DNA from: Adiantum capillus-veneris
Taxonomy: Eukaryota; Streptophyta; Polypodiopsida; Polypodiales; Pteridaceae
NCBI GenBank assembly: GCA_014529385.2
Contig: CM043969.1
Location: 71,512,676-71,576,675 of the forward strand
Direction of reading: 5' to 3'
DNA: 64,000 bases
Positions 10,652 to 21,700 of this stretch are shown here, one piece after another. Both the position numbers and the translations under genes were made by a program. Position 1 is the first letter of the stretch; each line of letters starts with the position of its first letter. The notes below the pieces were generated by a model. It did no database searches, was not told where the DNA came from, and was given only the letters and a program-made list of their open reading frames with translations.

Positions 10652-10947
10652 AGGAGGTGAAGAAGAAGAAGAAGATGGAGATGGAGCAAGAGCACTCTTC
10701 AATTGCACAAATGAGAGAATGAGTAAAAATTAGGTTTAGTTGGCTTTTATAGGAGCTCACCCCATTCACACTTGGGCGCCCATGCTTAACCAACTAATCC
10801 CTTGAATGTCCAAGTTAAAGTGCGCCTCTCATCGGCGATCACTCTACCTTTCCCTATTGGTCCGACAAGCCCGGTACCTGACTCTAAATCATACATAATA
10901 CGCGTCCGTCGTAGGTGATGGGTGTCCGTGTGCGGTGAGGGTTAACA
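10367..10947 (-). repeat. 5' LTR of element A
   Basis: It is 581 bp and identical to the left LTR apart from one base. It keeps the canonical TG...CA ends on the element strand. Confidence 0.95.
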
Positions 10948-11720
10948 ACGACTTATGGTATTCGAACAAAATCTCGGCATCTTAGAGAGAAATTAATGAT
11001 TTTGAGAAAGTAGAGCGAGTAGTAAAGATATGAATCTCAATCCAAACATCAAGCTACAACACACAACACACAAGACCTTAACCACAATGCAAGAGTCAAA
11101 TGTTTTGTTTGTCTATGCAAGAGTGTAATACACTTTCCACAAATACATTTATGCTCACAGGCAAGTGAAGTGGTCTATATAAAGTTTTACTTTGCTTGCA
11201 ACCTCAAATGACAGGCTCAAAAGTTCAAAAGTTTGTAACCATGCTGATTCAATGGGTTACCAAGAACAACTATGCTGAAATCAGCATAGTTACAAACTTG
11301 CCCACATAGTTCTACTATGCCTTCTTGCTCGGTTTACGTGACCATGGCAGAGGCATAGTTATCTATCAAAATAATTGATAACTAAGGCCTTCGTAGACAT
11401 AGTGTTCGGCATCATGTCCATGGACCCCATCATTTTCATAGTGAGATCTTGGTCTCTCTCTAATAAAAAGAGGAAAATGGTATAACCTTTCTATCACCCA
11501 AGTGTGGTAGATTGGTTATGCCATTTCCCGCTTGAATAACAGGCCTTGAGTTCAACTCTCCTCGTCGGCTAGATCTTTAAGGTCTCTTGGGATAGTTTCC
11601 TACGACATTAAAAATCTCTTCTTCTTCTTCTTCTTCTACTAAAAGCTCTTGCATCATGATCAAGTTGCGAACACAATCTCCAACAACAAAGTTGCACCTG
11701 TCCCTACGTGGTTGAGTATA

Positions 11721-11722
<2 letters not shown>

Positions 11723-11766
<44 letters not shown>

Positions 11767-11768
11767 CA

Positions 11769-11811
<43 letters not shown>
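11723..11811. repeat. Compound microsatellite (CT)n(CA)n
   Basis: CT repeats pass into CA repeats with small interruptions near 11764 and 11775. Confidence 0.97.
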
Positions 11812-12446
11812 GTGGTTGTGGTTAAATCTCAGCTTAAACTTTAAAAATTTAAAGAGCATGCGTTTCTTCCCTCGTAGGTATACACACATAGCATAGTGGT
11901 TAGAGCAACAACTCCAAGCGCGAGGTTATGGGTTTGAGTAGAGCATGTTTGTTTTGTTTGTTGTCTTCTTGGTCAAAGGCTACCACCCGATTGTGTTTGA
12001 CCGATAATCGGTAAGGATTACTTCGTCCTGAGGGCAAGCAAGCCAAAACTTAAGGAAAACGTGCACAACCCCATATTCACCAACACAAAAAACACCACCC
12101 ACTGCCAATTGATCACATGTCTCCCTTAATGTGCAAATACTCTACAACTACTTTCATAATTGTTGGAGTTTCCTTTATAACGTCCTCTCTTACTTACAAA
12201 ACATATGGGCCTCTCTTACTTACAAAACATATGCAGACTCAAAGATGGTCACTTTTACACCACAGACAAATCGGATAACCATGCAGCTATAGTGATCTTT
12301 ATGTGACCTTGATTATTATACATAACACAACGCAAATCAAAAGAGAATAGAATGCATAATACCACTATATATGATACACGACCAGTAGCAGTGACATCCA
12401 AGCTTGCACTTGGTGATGGCGGTGTTGATACCAGCTTGTGTCTTGT

Positions 12447-12448
<2 letters not shown>

Positions 12449-12529
<81 letters not shown>
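12449..12529. repeat. Compound microsatellite (CT)n(CA)n
   Basis: CT to 12484, then CA to about 12528, with a perfect junction. Confidence 0.97.
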
Positions 12530-12530
<1 letters not shown>

Positions 12531-13150
12531 TTGCAGAGTCGCAAAAATCTACATCTTGTCTGAGTGCATGGGCCTACGGGTACAACAGATTGAGACGGTG
12601 GGGTGGGCAGTGCTTGCCACTTCTTGGCCAAGGAGGTGGCGAATGTAGGCACTTAGAAGACCTTCTCCTTTATTACTTTGCATCCCTGCTTCCTCATCCC
12701 CATCCTGTTGCACCCCATGCTCTTTCTGTCACCAGCTAGGAACTCACGACTCACGAGCTTATCGTGTTGGACCTACATACAATAACTTCTGGCCAGTGCT
12801 AGGCTCAATTGATCAGTGCCACGCTGCCCTGCATGACCTATTTAACCTCCTCATCATAACTATCCAGTAGTCATATGTCGCACCAAACGCCAGTCTCCCT
12901 ACATGTATTACACACATACTTACACGCACGCGCATACACTCACGCACTGCACCCATTTTTCACACACAGCCTTGTGGGTGGTTGAGGGTAAAGGTGGGCC
13001 AGAAAAGTGCTTTACAGTTTCGATTCTCTCTCTCTTGCGTTATGGAGCTTTTGGGTGCAGCTTGAAATGATGCGCAGACTGCTCAATTATTCAAGGATGG
13101 GCGGGCAACGAAAGCGCAGATAGTGGTGAGAAGAAGATGGGAGTCCTCAG

Positions 13151-13153
<3 letters not shown>

Positions 13154-13209
<56 letters not shown>
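13154..13209. repeat. (GA)n microsatellite
   Basis: Uninterrupted GA repeat. Confidence 0.97.
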
Positions 13210-13213
<4 letters not shown>

Positions 13214-13354
13214 CATGTGTGGCAGTGTATCGATTAGCAGCTAAGGAGATTTGTTGTGGCAGCTCTCCAAAAGCTCATGTGCGAGGGATCTTGACAAATA
13301 CAATTGAGGGAGAGAGTGCAAAAGGCCTGGGGGTGAAGCGACCTAGATCATACA

Positions 13355-13416
<62 letters not shown>

Positions 13417-13475
13417 AGTGCATGCTACGAAGGAGGTGGGGGGCGAGGGGCCACCGTGATGTAGTCCGATGCAAG

Positions 13476-13511
<36 letters not shown>

Positions 13512-13545
13512 ACTCACACACACACACACATACACACACACACAG
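13355..13545. repeat. Two neighbouring (CT)n(CA)n tracts
   Basis: Tracts at 13355-13412 and 13477-13545 lie about 65 bp apart in the same orientation and base order. Confidence 0.95.
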
Positions 13546-13856
13546 AGAGAGTTGAAAAAGTCCTTTCTGTCTCGCTCACGAGATGCCTGCAAGAGCCCTA
13601 TGTCTCGTGAGTCGTGAGCAACCTGAAGCTCTCCCCGAGGAGACTGGAGACTCGAGAGTCGAGACAACATGCATTTCGGGATCCCTAATTCCCTCATATT
13701 TTATACTATGAATATAAATATTATAAATAAGAATACAAATTTTTTTTACTTATAGGGCCGAATTGACTCAAAGTCTTCTCTTTATTCAAGATTTTATATA
13801 AGGTCTCTTTTATTCTTTGAAGTAATCCAATGCATGACAAGTAGATGTATTCTTTG

Positions 13857-13905
13857 GCCTTGAAAATTTTAAGCAGCATTATAAAAAGTATAGATATAGA
13901 TATAT
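13857..13905 (-). mobile_element. Helitron-like 5' terminus (candidate)
   Basis: On the minus strand this reads as a TCTATACT-type start followed by an AT-rich run and TTAAAATTTTCAAG. Degenerate copies of the same block occur at about 240-300, 14176-14216 and 15247-15282. The TC start and AT-rich head resemble plant Helitron 5' ends. No 3' mate could be paired with it. Confidence 0.3.
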
Positions 13906-14216
13906 AGTACTAAGTATTGTGACTTTTTGACTGAAATGAGAAGTCAAAATTAAGTCTTTTCATTTTCTACTATCAAGTACTTGCTACAAACCCCTAAGGA
14001 CCCTAACCCTTTACTTTGGTACTTACCCTTCAGTGAGTACTTGCTACTTACCTTTTACTTTTATATTTCAAACCAAATGTTTCTTGCTACTTACCTTTTA
14101 CTTTTACATTTCAAACCAAATGTGTCTTTAGGTTCTTAAAATGAAGGAGAGAGTGACACATGGATGTCCTCTCTTTCCTTGAAAATTTTAAGCTCAATTA
14201 TATATAGTATAGGTAT

Positions 14217-14267
14217 TTGAAAGGCAAGGGTGTCTTTGGTGAGTAGAGTCCCCATGAGCTCAATCGT

Positions 14268-14303
<36 letters not shown>

Positions 14304-14405
14304 GACCAATGACATATAAAACAACCTATAATTTGCATGCATGTCTCCAAAGCGATACAAAATGAAGTCGACTCACAAACAGTCAAACCTTCTGCTTTTT
14401 TTCTA
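14217..14405. repeat. CT-bearing direct repeat, copy 1
   Basis: The segment with CCCCATGAGCTCAATCG followed by (CT)n at 14273-14300 recurs at 14697-14885. The similarity extends on both sides of the microsatellite. Confidence 0.75.
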
Positions 14406-14696
14406 AGGATAGATGTTTGACATTAGTTAGTGTGTGTGTGTGTCCATCATAATATAGAAATTTTATAGATTTTTTAGGGTGGCACATGGTTTACCTCTCA
14501 AAAATAAAAAGGATTTAATAACTCTGACTTGATAAAAGACCCGCCAATTGGGAAATATCCCCATTTGAGATGCCAATGTTAGGGTTGTTTTTTTTCAAAC
14601 ATTTTATCCATTTCAATATATTTTTCTTGTTTTATATGGAAAAAATATTAGCTACTCTTTTGAAAATACATGATAATATTAAGAAAATAACAATGT

Positions 14697-14748
14697 CTTA
14701 AGGGTAAGGGTGTCCCTAGTGAGTAGGAGTCCCCATGAGCTCAATCGT

Positions 14749-14805
<57 letters not shown>

Positions 14806-14885
14806 AATGTAGATAACATGCATGCCCTCAAAGCGAGACCGACCTAAATTGATGCGTGGACATGCGAACCTTCTCCTTTTTCTCA
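14697..14885. repeat. CT-bearing direct repeat, copy 2
   Basis: Second copy of the 14217 segment, with a longer CT tract (14754-14802). It shows one dispersed sequence carrying its microsatellite at a fixed internal place. Confidence 0.75.
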
Positions 14886-15246
14886 ACCACTTTTAAAAAT
14901 AAAAACTTACACAAATTTATAAAAGGTATCAATATTGGTCTTGAAAAAAGGCCCTTGATAAAACAAAGCCAAATATATCATTAAAAATCAATTTTTTATT
15001 AAATAACAAAATCTCCACCAAAATTATGTTTACTTGCCTAGGTGGAGTGAAACTAAATTTATACATTTATTCTAGGTATGTATAGTTGAAAGTCTTTGGT
15101 CTTTACATTGTACATTTTGAAAAGCTTTCCATTTCCCTATGCATGTTAAATCTTACCCTTCACTTTTGCATTTTACATTAAATGTTTGGTCTAAACTTTT
15201 GTGAAGTGAACCAATGCATGACACGACAAGTGGATGTTTTCTTCTT

Positions 15247-15310
15247 GCTTGAAATTTTTAAGCTGCATAAATATAGTACTAGTATGTGATCCGAGCGTTG
15301 CCACGGCTAC
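15247..15310 (-). mobile_element. Abutting Helitron-like 5' and 3' ends (candidate)
   Basis: On the minus strand a hairpin-like stretch (GGCAACGCTCGG) is followed within a few bases by CTAGT. Immediately after comes an ACTATATTTATGCAGC start like the 5' ends described at 13857. A head-to-tail junction of two Helitrons would look like this. No RepHel protein is seen. Confidence 0.35.
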
Positions 15311-15544
15311 ATGTGCGTCAGTTGAAGCAACCATTGTTCTCCTTCCCTTCATAGGGAGGGCAAATGCCTATGATTCTCATGTGAGCTTTTATAGCTCTTT
15401 AATACACTTGAGCATCAACCACCACTATAAGTACTTTCTAGATGACAATGTAGGGTGCACGATTGAAGGACAGCGAGCTTTTCTGTCGTTGAACTGAACT
15501 GACACAAATCCTTTTGCTATATATTGGGTGAATATTATCGAGCT

Positions 15545-15790
15545 GTGTTGATTCAACACCAATGGATTGCTAAGCCAATTACAGAGCTCAAATCTATTGG
15601 GAACTCCCCCATAACCGGGAAACCAGAGTGAAATTTGCTACCTCCGTCAGTTGTTTTTTCACTATAGCAGGGGGAACAACCATCGTAATGGCATCTTCCA
15701 CCTTGACACATTGCGGGAGCGTCTTCTAAAGTGCTTGGAAAGCTCTGTCCCCTTTGGCCACCTCAGCAACATCCTCTTGCAACGCCAAAT
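15545..15790 (-). pseudogene. LINE ORF1 fragment
   Basis: The minus-strand translation contains VEDAITMVVPPAIVKKQLTE and a following segment that align with the ORF1 region of the LINE at 40600-40740 (AKAITIAILPALVKKQLAT). It carries a stop and is flanked by unrelated DNA. It is a short, diverged relic of the same or a related LINE family. Confidence 0.6.
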
Positions 15791-16073
15791 CTTCGTGTGA
15801 CCTTTTGTTCAATGACAGTGCACACAGGATTGCCGCTAGGTCTTTTTCCACCTGTGTCTTTCTTTGTTTGAGTTCCTCCTTACTCAGATTAGTAAGGTCA
15901 CTCTCTCATTCATTTCAAGAAATTATGAAAAACTTGGTTTGAAATGTAAATCTGAAGGGTAAGTAGCAAGTCATTTAATTTGACGTCTAAAAGTGAAGGG
16001 TAAGTAGCAAGTACTGTGATGGTAAAAAATGAAAAAACTTAATTTTGACTTCTCAGTCACAATACTTAGTACT

Positions 16074-16761
16074 ATATCTATATTGATAATATCAAACTCT
16101 TTAGCAAGGCCATGGAGTTCCAATCAAGCCTTCAAATTTTCAATTTTGAAGGGTGATTACTTTTGTTTTTGTAAAGGGTGGCTCTACTTTTCATTTTGAA
16201 GCCCTTAAAGAACACCGCACTATATAGGATGGGTGTGGTTAAATGGGATCAAGGGTGGAGGTGACGGATCATGACACGCATGCATTGTAGACCATGTGAT
16301 CGGCACCCAAATTTACAAATCAATATGCACTAATGCATAGGAGTACCATGATCTTCAGTGAAAGCATGTGAGCGTGGTGGTTAGAGTCCATGCCTTGAAT
16401 AGGGTAGGGCGTGGCTTTTACATGCAAGGTGTGAGACAATCTTGATTAGCTCAAATTTACTTGCTGGTCCAAATTTACTTTTTTGTCCTGAATTTACTCA
16501 GCAATACAAATTCAATGGTCCGAATGACCCCCAATGTTGATCCCATTGGGACGTGCCCGACCTAGATTGTGAGGAGCATAAAGAACTCCCTTTTTCTTTC
16601 TAGCCTTCAAATTTATACTTGAGCTTCAAAAAATGTAGAACTTTGAAAGATTTTATACATTGTATAATGCTAAACTAAAATCTCGCACTTGGTACCTTCA
16701 TATATAATTTTTCTTCTAGCCTTGAAAATGTGTACATTGCATGTTGTAGATTTGCACAAAG
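16074..16761. other. Intergenic, no gene seen
   Basis: AT-rich sequence between the inverted-repeat element and the left LTR of element B. No coding, RNA or repeat signal was identified. Confidence 0.5.
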
Positions 16762-18399
16762 TGTAATGGAATTTGTCTATTCAATTTGAGAGTAGCGGAA
16801 TTTAATGAGAGTACTTTCAAGAAATGATTTTGTGAGCATAGCGGGTTGACATAATTGAAGATAGCAACATAATCATAGCAATTAGTTAACTTGGCATAGA
16901 CAATACTTTTGCAAGAGAGAGAATTTAGAGAACATGACAACAGTTGAGGACCGGATTTATGTGGAGCCGGTCCCCCCTCCAATAGGCATTTGTATTATGA
17001 TTTCTCCCATAAAGAGAGACTTGTTACAATACATTCTTTGTGTTCCTTGTGACCTAGGTGAAGCAATGAAGATGGAAAGCTTCATGCATCACCATCATAG
17101 CATAACCTAAACTTGAAGAAAGCTTTAACTATACCAAGCCTCAGTCCCAAGACCTCAAACACCTTCGAAGGTGGAGAGAGCTAGCAAGGAATGAGGGTAG
17201 GGAAGAGGAAGAAGAAACATTTCGTAGGAGAAAGAATTAGTTCCTCACTTATCATACTCTTGTTGCTAGCATACATAATAGCATAGTAATGAAGAAGAAG
17301 GAGATGGCAAGCTTAAGCATTGAAGCATGGCTCTTGGTTGGATTTGCACTCCATAGCCAAGAGTGTTGGTGTAGGCTCTCAACCTCTACTTGCTTGGAGA
17401 AGGAGAGGGAGCTCTTGCACTTTGCATAGTACACAAGAGTGTTTGTGAGTGTGTGTGTGGGTGAGTATACCCCCTAAGCACCCCCCTAGCTTGCTTGGGT
17501 CGAGCGACCCCCCCTTGTAGCTCATGCTTGAAGCTCATTGGACCCCTCCAGGCCTAGCCAATCACAAGCAGGAGCCATTACAAGCAACAGGGATAGCCTT
17601 GGGACAAGTGTTCCCCTTTCCCATTTGAGAGAGATGACTTGATAAATGCAAAAACAATTAGATAATTCAAGTAATTTATCATTGGACCCCTTTGAAGCCT
17701 AGCCAATAGGCTTCAAGCAACACATGAAGGTAACATGGGTAGGGACCTGACATGTGTCCTTGCTGCCTCTTCAAGTTGGGGCTTCCCTTGTGAGTGTGAA
17801 TGTGTGTTCTCTCTCTAATCCCTAGGAAAAGGGCTCGCCCCCCCCTCTTGTAGGGATGCTTTTGACTTTAGGAGCTCAAGCACCTTAGTCATCAATCATG
17901 ACAAACCACTTGGACTAGAGGGTATTCCCACAAGCATCTCAGGCAAGCAAGTCAAGGCACCTCAAGCACCTTAATCAAGCAGCAAGTCAAGCACCTCAAG
18001 CATGGAGTAAGTCAAGCACCTCAAGCACCTTAATCAAGCACCTCAAGCAGGACAAACACCTCAAACACGACAAGCACCTCAAGCAGGTCAAGCACCTCGA
18101 GCTTGGGCCGGGTTCCCACCTCAAGCTCAGCCCTAGCTTACCTAAGTTCAAAGGACTTTTACACACATTATTGGAGGTCTTCAATGAAGCTAACCCTAAG
18201 GTCTTATGCTCCATTGGTTAGCCTTGCTCTTGATAGACCATCTCCCATTTGGGCCCCTTTACTATTGGCCCCGTGTTGAGATAGATCTATAAGCACATAT
18301 CTATATCTTAACACTTGTTCCCGTTTATTCTCCCACATTAAGTGATCAATTTAATATGAGAAAATCATTTGGGTTGGTTAGATATTAGATTTTATGACA
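16762..18399 (-). repeat. 3' LTR of element B
   Basis: 1,638 bp. On the element strand it begins TGTCATAAAATC and ends ...CCATTACA. It includes a degenerate minisatellite of CAAGCACCT units at about 17930-18105. Confidence 0.88.
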
Positions 18400-18413
18400 T
18401 TACCTCTCTCTTG
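18400..18413 (-). promoter_or_regulatory. Polypurine tract of element B
   Basis: The minus strand reads CAAGAGAGAGGTAA directly before the LTR. The same tract sits at 47635-47648 in D and near 32022-32036 in C. Confidence 0.8.
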
Positions 18414-18417
18414 AAAT

Positions 18418-18437
18418 CATAGTCGTCCTCGACTATG
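18418..18437. other. Conserved hairpin upstream of the polypurine tract (B)
   Basis: CATAGTCG and CGACTATG form a perfect 8-bp stem with a 4-base loop. It is kept at the same place in D (47653-47672) and with one mismatch in C (31998-32017). Confidence 0.7.
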
Positions 18438-18759
18438 AGGTAGAAGAGATAAAGGCTTAGTCATTAGTCAATCGTACTTAGCGGGTAGAGGATCCCTTTT
18501 TTACCCTACGATATCTTTCCAAGATGGATGACTAATCCATTTGGTGCTTGGGAGACATAGCTGCCGCAAGCATGTCTGCTCTTTAGTCCATTTCATTCTC
18601 CCAAAGTAGAGTGACAAATTCTACTTGGTGTTTGAGAGACGTCGTCATCACAAACATGATTCTAAGCATGCATACTAGTTAAATTTGTGCACAAATAAAA
18701 AGAGGACTAGTCATATAAGACAAAAACATGAGTCATTTAAAAGAAATTTGTATATTTGC

Positions 18760-21700
18760 TTACTCTAATGTAGCATTGTAAGCATTGACAAGGTTCATAC
18801 TATCCTTAAGTTGTACTCCTTGCATCCATCTAGCATCTTCAAAAGGATAATTTTTAAACTTAATAAGATACCGTCAGATTATCTTACCATGTCGTAGTAC
18901 CTTGTCTTCATGCCGAAGGACAGCTTCGGGTTGTAGCACCTCTTCTTGGTCTTCAACTTCGGGAGGGTCTTCAATAATTGGTTCAGTTGGTGGATCTCCT
19001 TTGTAGGGCTTAAGTAGGCTTACATGAAAGGCATTGTGTATAAGCCAATGGTTGGGCAACTTGAGTTGATAAGCCGTCTCATTGATGGGCTTCAAGATTT
19101 GGAAAGGACCATAGTATCTTTTTGCTAGTTTAGCATAATACTTTTGATGGCCCGTAGGATTTTTGCCCGTCGTTTGTCTTAATCGAGCCTTAGGAAACTT
19201 GAGTAAGACCCAATCATTTTCTTTGAACATTAAGGCCCTTCTGTGCTTATCAGCAGCAGCTTTTTGCGTTTGTTGAGAGATGGCTATAGCCTCCCTAATC
19301 TTTTGAAAAGATTCTTGTAGGTCACGGCTATACTCATCGGCGGCGAAGATCTTCCCATGTACTTTGAGTAGCAAGGGACTTTTAGGTCTTCCCTCTATGA
19401 TCTCGAAAGGTGCTTTCCCCGTAGAAGTATGGACAGTATTATTGTAGGCATACTCTACTAGAGGTAAATACTTTTTCCATTGTGAGCGTTGATCTACTTC
19501 GGTAACATAAGTCTTGAGTAGATCAAGTATCGTAAGATTGGCTATCTCACTTTGGCCATCCGTTTGTGGGTGATAGGACGAAGAGAAATTCAATCTTGTT
19601 CCTAGATTTTCAAAGAGAACTTTCCAGAAATTACTGGTCATTCTAGGATCTCTATCTGGCACGATGGATGTGGGTAATCCATGGTGCTTGAAAATCTGAG
19701 ATATGAAGAGAGTTGCCATTTGATGTGCCTTAATAGTCTTTTTGACAGGAATAAAATGTGCTTGCTTGCTAAACCTGTTGACTATTGTCCATATTCCTGT
19801 ATTCCCATGGATAGACTTGGGTAATCCAAAGATGAAATCCATGGATATACTCTCCCATGGTGAATTTGGAATAGGCAATGGCTGGAGTAATCCAGGCTGC
19901 TTCCCTCTATCATACTTTGTCTTTTGGCATACTACACATTTTGAAACATACTCTTGTATGTCCATTTTCATGGTAGGCCAGTAGAAATACGTCTCTACTC
20001 CTCGGAGAGTAGGTTGAATACCTCTATGCCCGGCATATGGAGGAGCATGGGATTCATACATAACCTTCTCACGAAGGGAATGGGTAACACATAGCCTATT
20101 TCCGTGGAGAAGATAACCATCCTGCAAGGTGAATGGTTCCTCTTTCTTCCCCAAAGCAAGGGCTGACATTATGTCTTTAAAGTCAGGGTCAGTAGCATAC
20201 TCATCTATCATAGAGGATAGATCATTGTGAGTAGCTATAGACACCGCATTAACTTTTGGTCGTCGTGAAAGTGCATCGGCAACTTGATTGTGCTTACCAG
20301 CTATGTGAGCAATATGGAAATTAAATTGCGAAAGAAAATTTGCCCACCTCATTTGTTTGTCGGAAAGCTTGGTTTGCGTCATGAAATATTTGAGACTTTG
20401 GTGGTCGGTTCGTAGGATAAATGGAGTCCCCAATAGGTAGTGCTTCCATGTGTCTAGGGCATGTAGAACAGCTAAAAGCTCTTTCTCATAAATGCCCAAG
20501 ACTCGTTCATCACTATTGAGCCTTCGGCTCTCATATGCTATGGCATGCCCTTCTTGAAGCAAAACCGCTCCAAGGCAATCACCACAAGCATCACATTGGA
20601 CCTCAAATGGTTTTGAGAGATCCGGAAGCACGAGGACTCGTTGGGAAGTAAGCTTCTCTTTGAGTTTTTCAAAAGAATTTTTCTCCTTAGTAGTCCATAC
20701 AAACTTAACGTTCTTCTTTGTTAAGTCGTGTAGTGGTCCTGCTACTTGAGAGAATTTTGCTATGAAGCGTCTATAGTATGCACACATACCAATAAAGCTT
20801 CTTAGCTCATGTAGATTCCTTGGGTTAGGCCATGAGTTTATTACGTTTAACTTTGATGGATCCATACGAATACCATCGTGAGAGATAATATGACCTAGAT
20901 ATTGAATCTCTTGAAGGAAGAATTCACTTTTCTTTTGGTTGAGAAAAAGTTTGTTTTCCCTCAAGGCTTGAAAAATCACTTGGAGATGTTTCTTATGTTC
21001 CTCCAAAGATTTGGAGTAGATGATGATATCATCAAAGAACACTCCAGTGAATTTACGATATGTTCTAAAAATTTTCTCCATGAGACGATTGAAAGTAGTT
21101 GGTGCATAAGTCAAGCCAAAAGGCATGACTAGATATTCATAAAGACCAAATGTTGTGCGAAACGCGGTCTTTAGGATATCTTCATCCACTATCCTTATTT
21201 GATGATAGCCACTCTTAAGGTCAATCCTACTGAAGTAGGTAGAGCCTTGTAGCTTATCAAACAGATCTTCTACCCGAGGCACGGGAAATCTGTTTTTGAT
21301 AGTGATATGGTTTAGTGCTCGATAGTCCACACACATACGGTATGTACCATCTTTCTTTTGCACTAAAAGAACTGGAGAACAAAAGGGAGAGGAACTAGGC
21401 CTCACCATCCCTTTGTCTACCAATTCTTGTACTTGCCTCATAATCTCCTCTTGTTGAGCTTGTGAGACTCGATAAGGAGGTTTGTTAGGCGGTGAGCTTC
21501 CTGGAATGAGCTCAATACGATGGTCATCATTCCATCGTTTTGGAGGTAGGTCCATAGGAATATCATCGATGAATACATCTTGGAATCCTTTTAGAAAAGT
21601 AGACAAGTCTAACTCTTCTTGATTCCTATCATTTTCATTTGATGAAACATTATTAGCTTTTAGAGACTCTTTGACATAAATCATGTACGCAGAAACTGAG

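Larger units (their letters stand above)
2207..10947 (-). mobile_element. Element A: young non-autonomous Ty3/gypsy-type LTR retrotransposon
   Basis: This is a complete 8,741-bp element read on the minus strand. The two 581-bp LTRs (2207-2787 and 10367-10947) differ by eye at one base only: 2208 is A where 10368 is G. That change turns the terminal CA into TA on the element strand. A perfect 5-bp target duplication, ACGAC, lies at 2202-2206 and 10948-10952. The order on the minus strand is 5' LTR, tRNA-Asp-type PBS, leader, one gag-protease ORF, about 1.6 kb without coding sequence, polypurine tract, 3' LTR. No RT, RNase H or integrase motif is present on either strand inside the element. By PBS type it belongs near the Tat/Athila branch (inference). 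It must borrow enzymes from an autonomous relative. Confidence 0.93.
10953..13905. other. Intergenic, microsatellite-rich
   Basis: No gene is supportable. It holds four or five compound microsatellites and a 26-bp tandem duplication near 12180-12235. Open frames here are microsatellite translations. Confidence 0.6.
13906..16073. mobile_element. 2.2-kb element with long terminal inverted repeats
   Basis: The left arm (about 13906-14118) and right arm (about 15930-16073) are reverse complements at roughly 85-90% by eye. Both start AGTACTAAGTATTGTGAC. Both contain subterminal repeats of TTGCTACTTACC type. The flanks are AT-rich, so a target duplication cannot be fixed. No transposase is seen. 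The interior holds duplicated CT-bearing segments, Helitron-like ends and a LINE ORF1 scrap, so it is composite. Confidence 0.6.

Noticed and set aside
17996-18214. Cys-Leu-Arg-rich 72-codon frames in the B LTRs
   Set aside because: They are translations of the CAAGCACCT minisatellite, present in both LTRs and without coding features.
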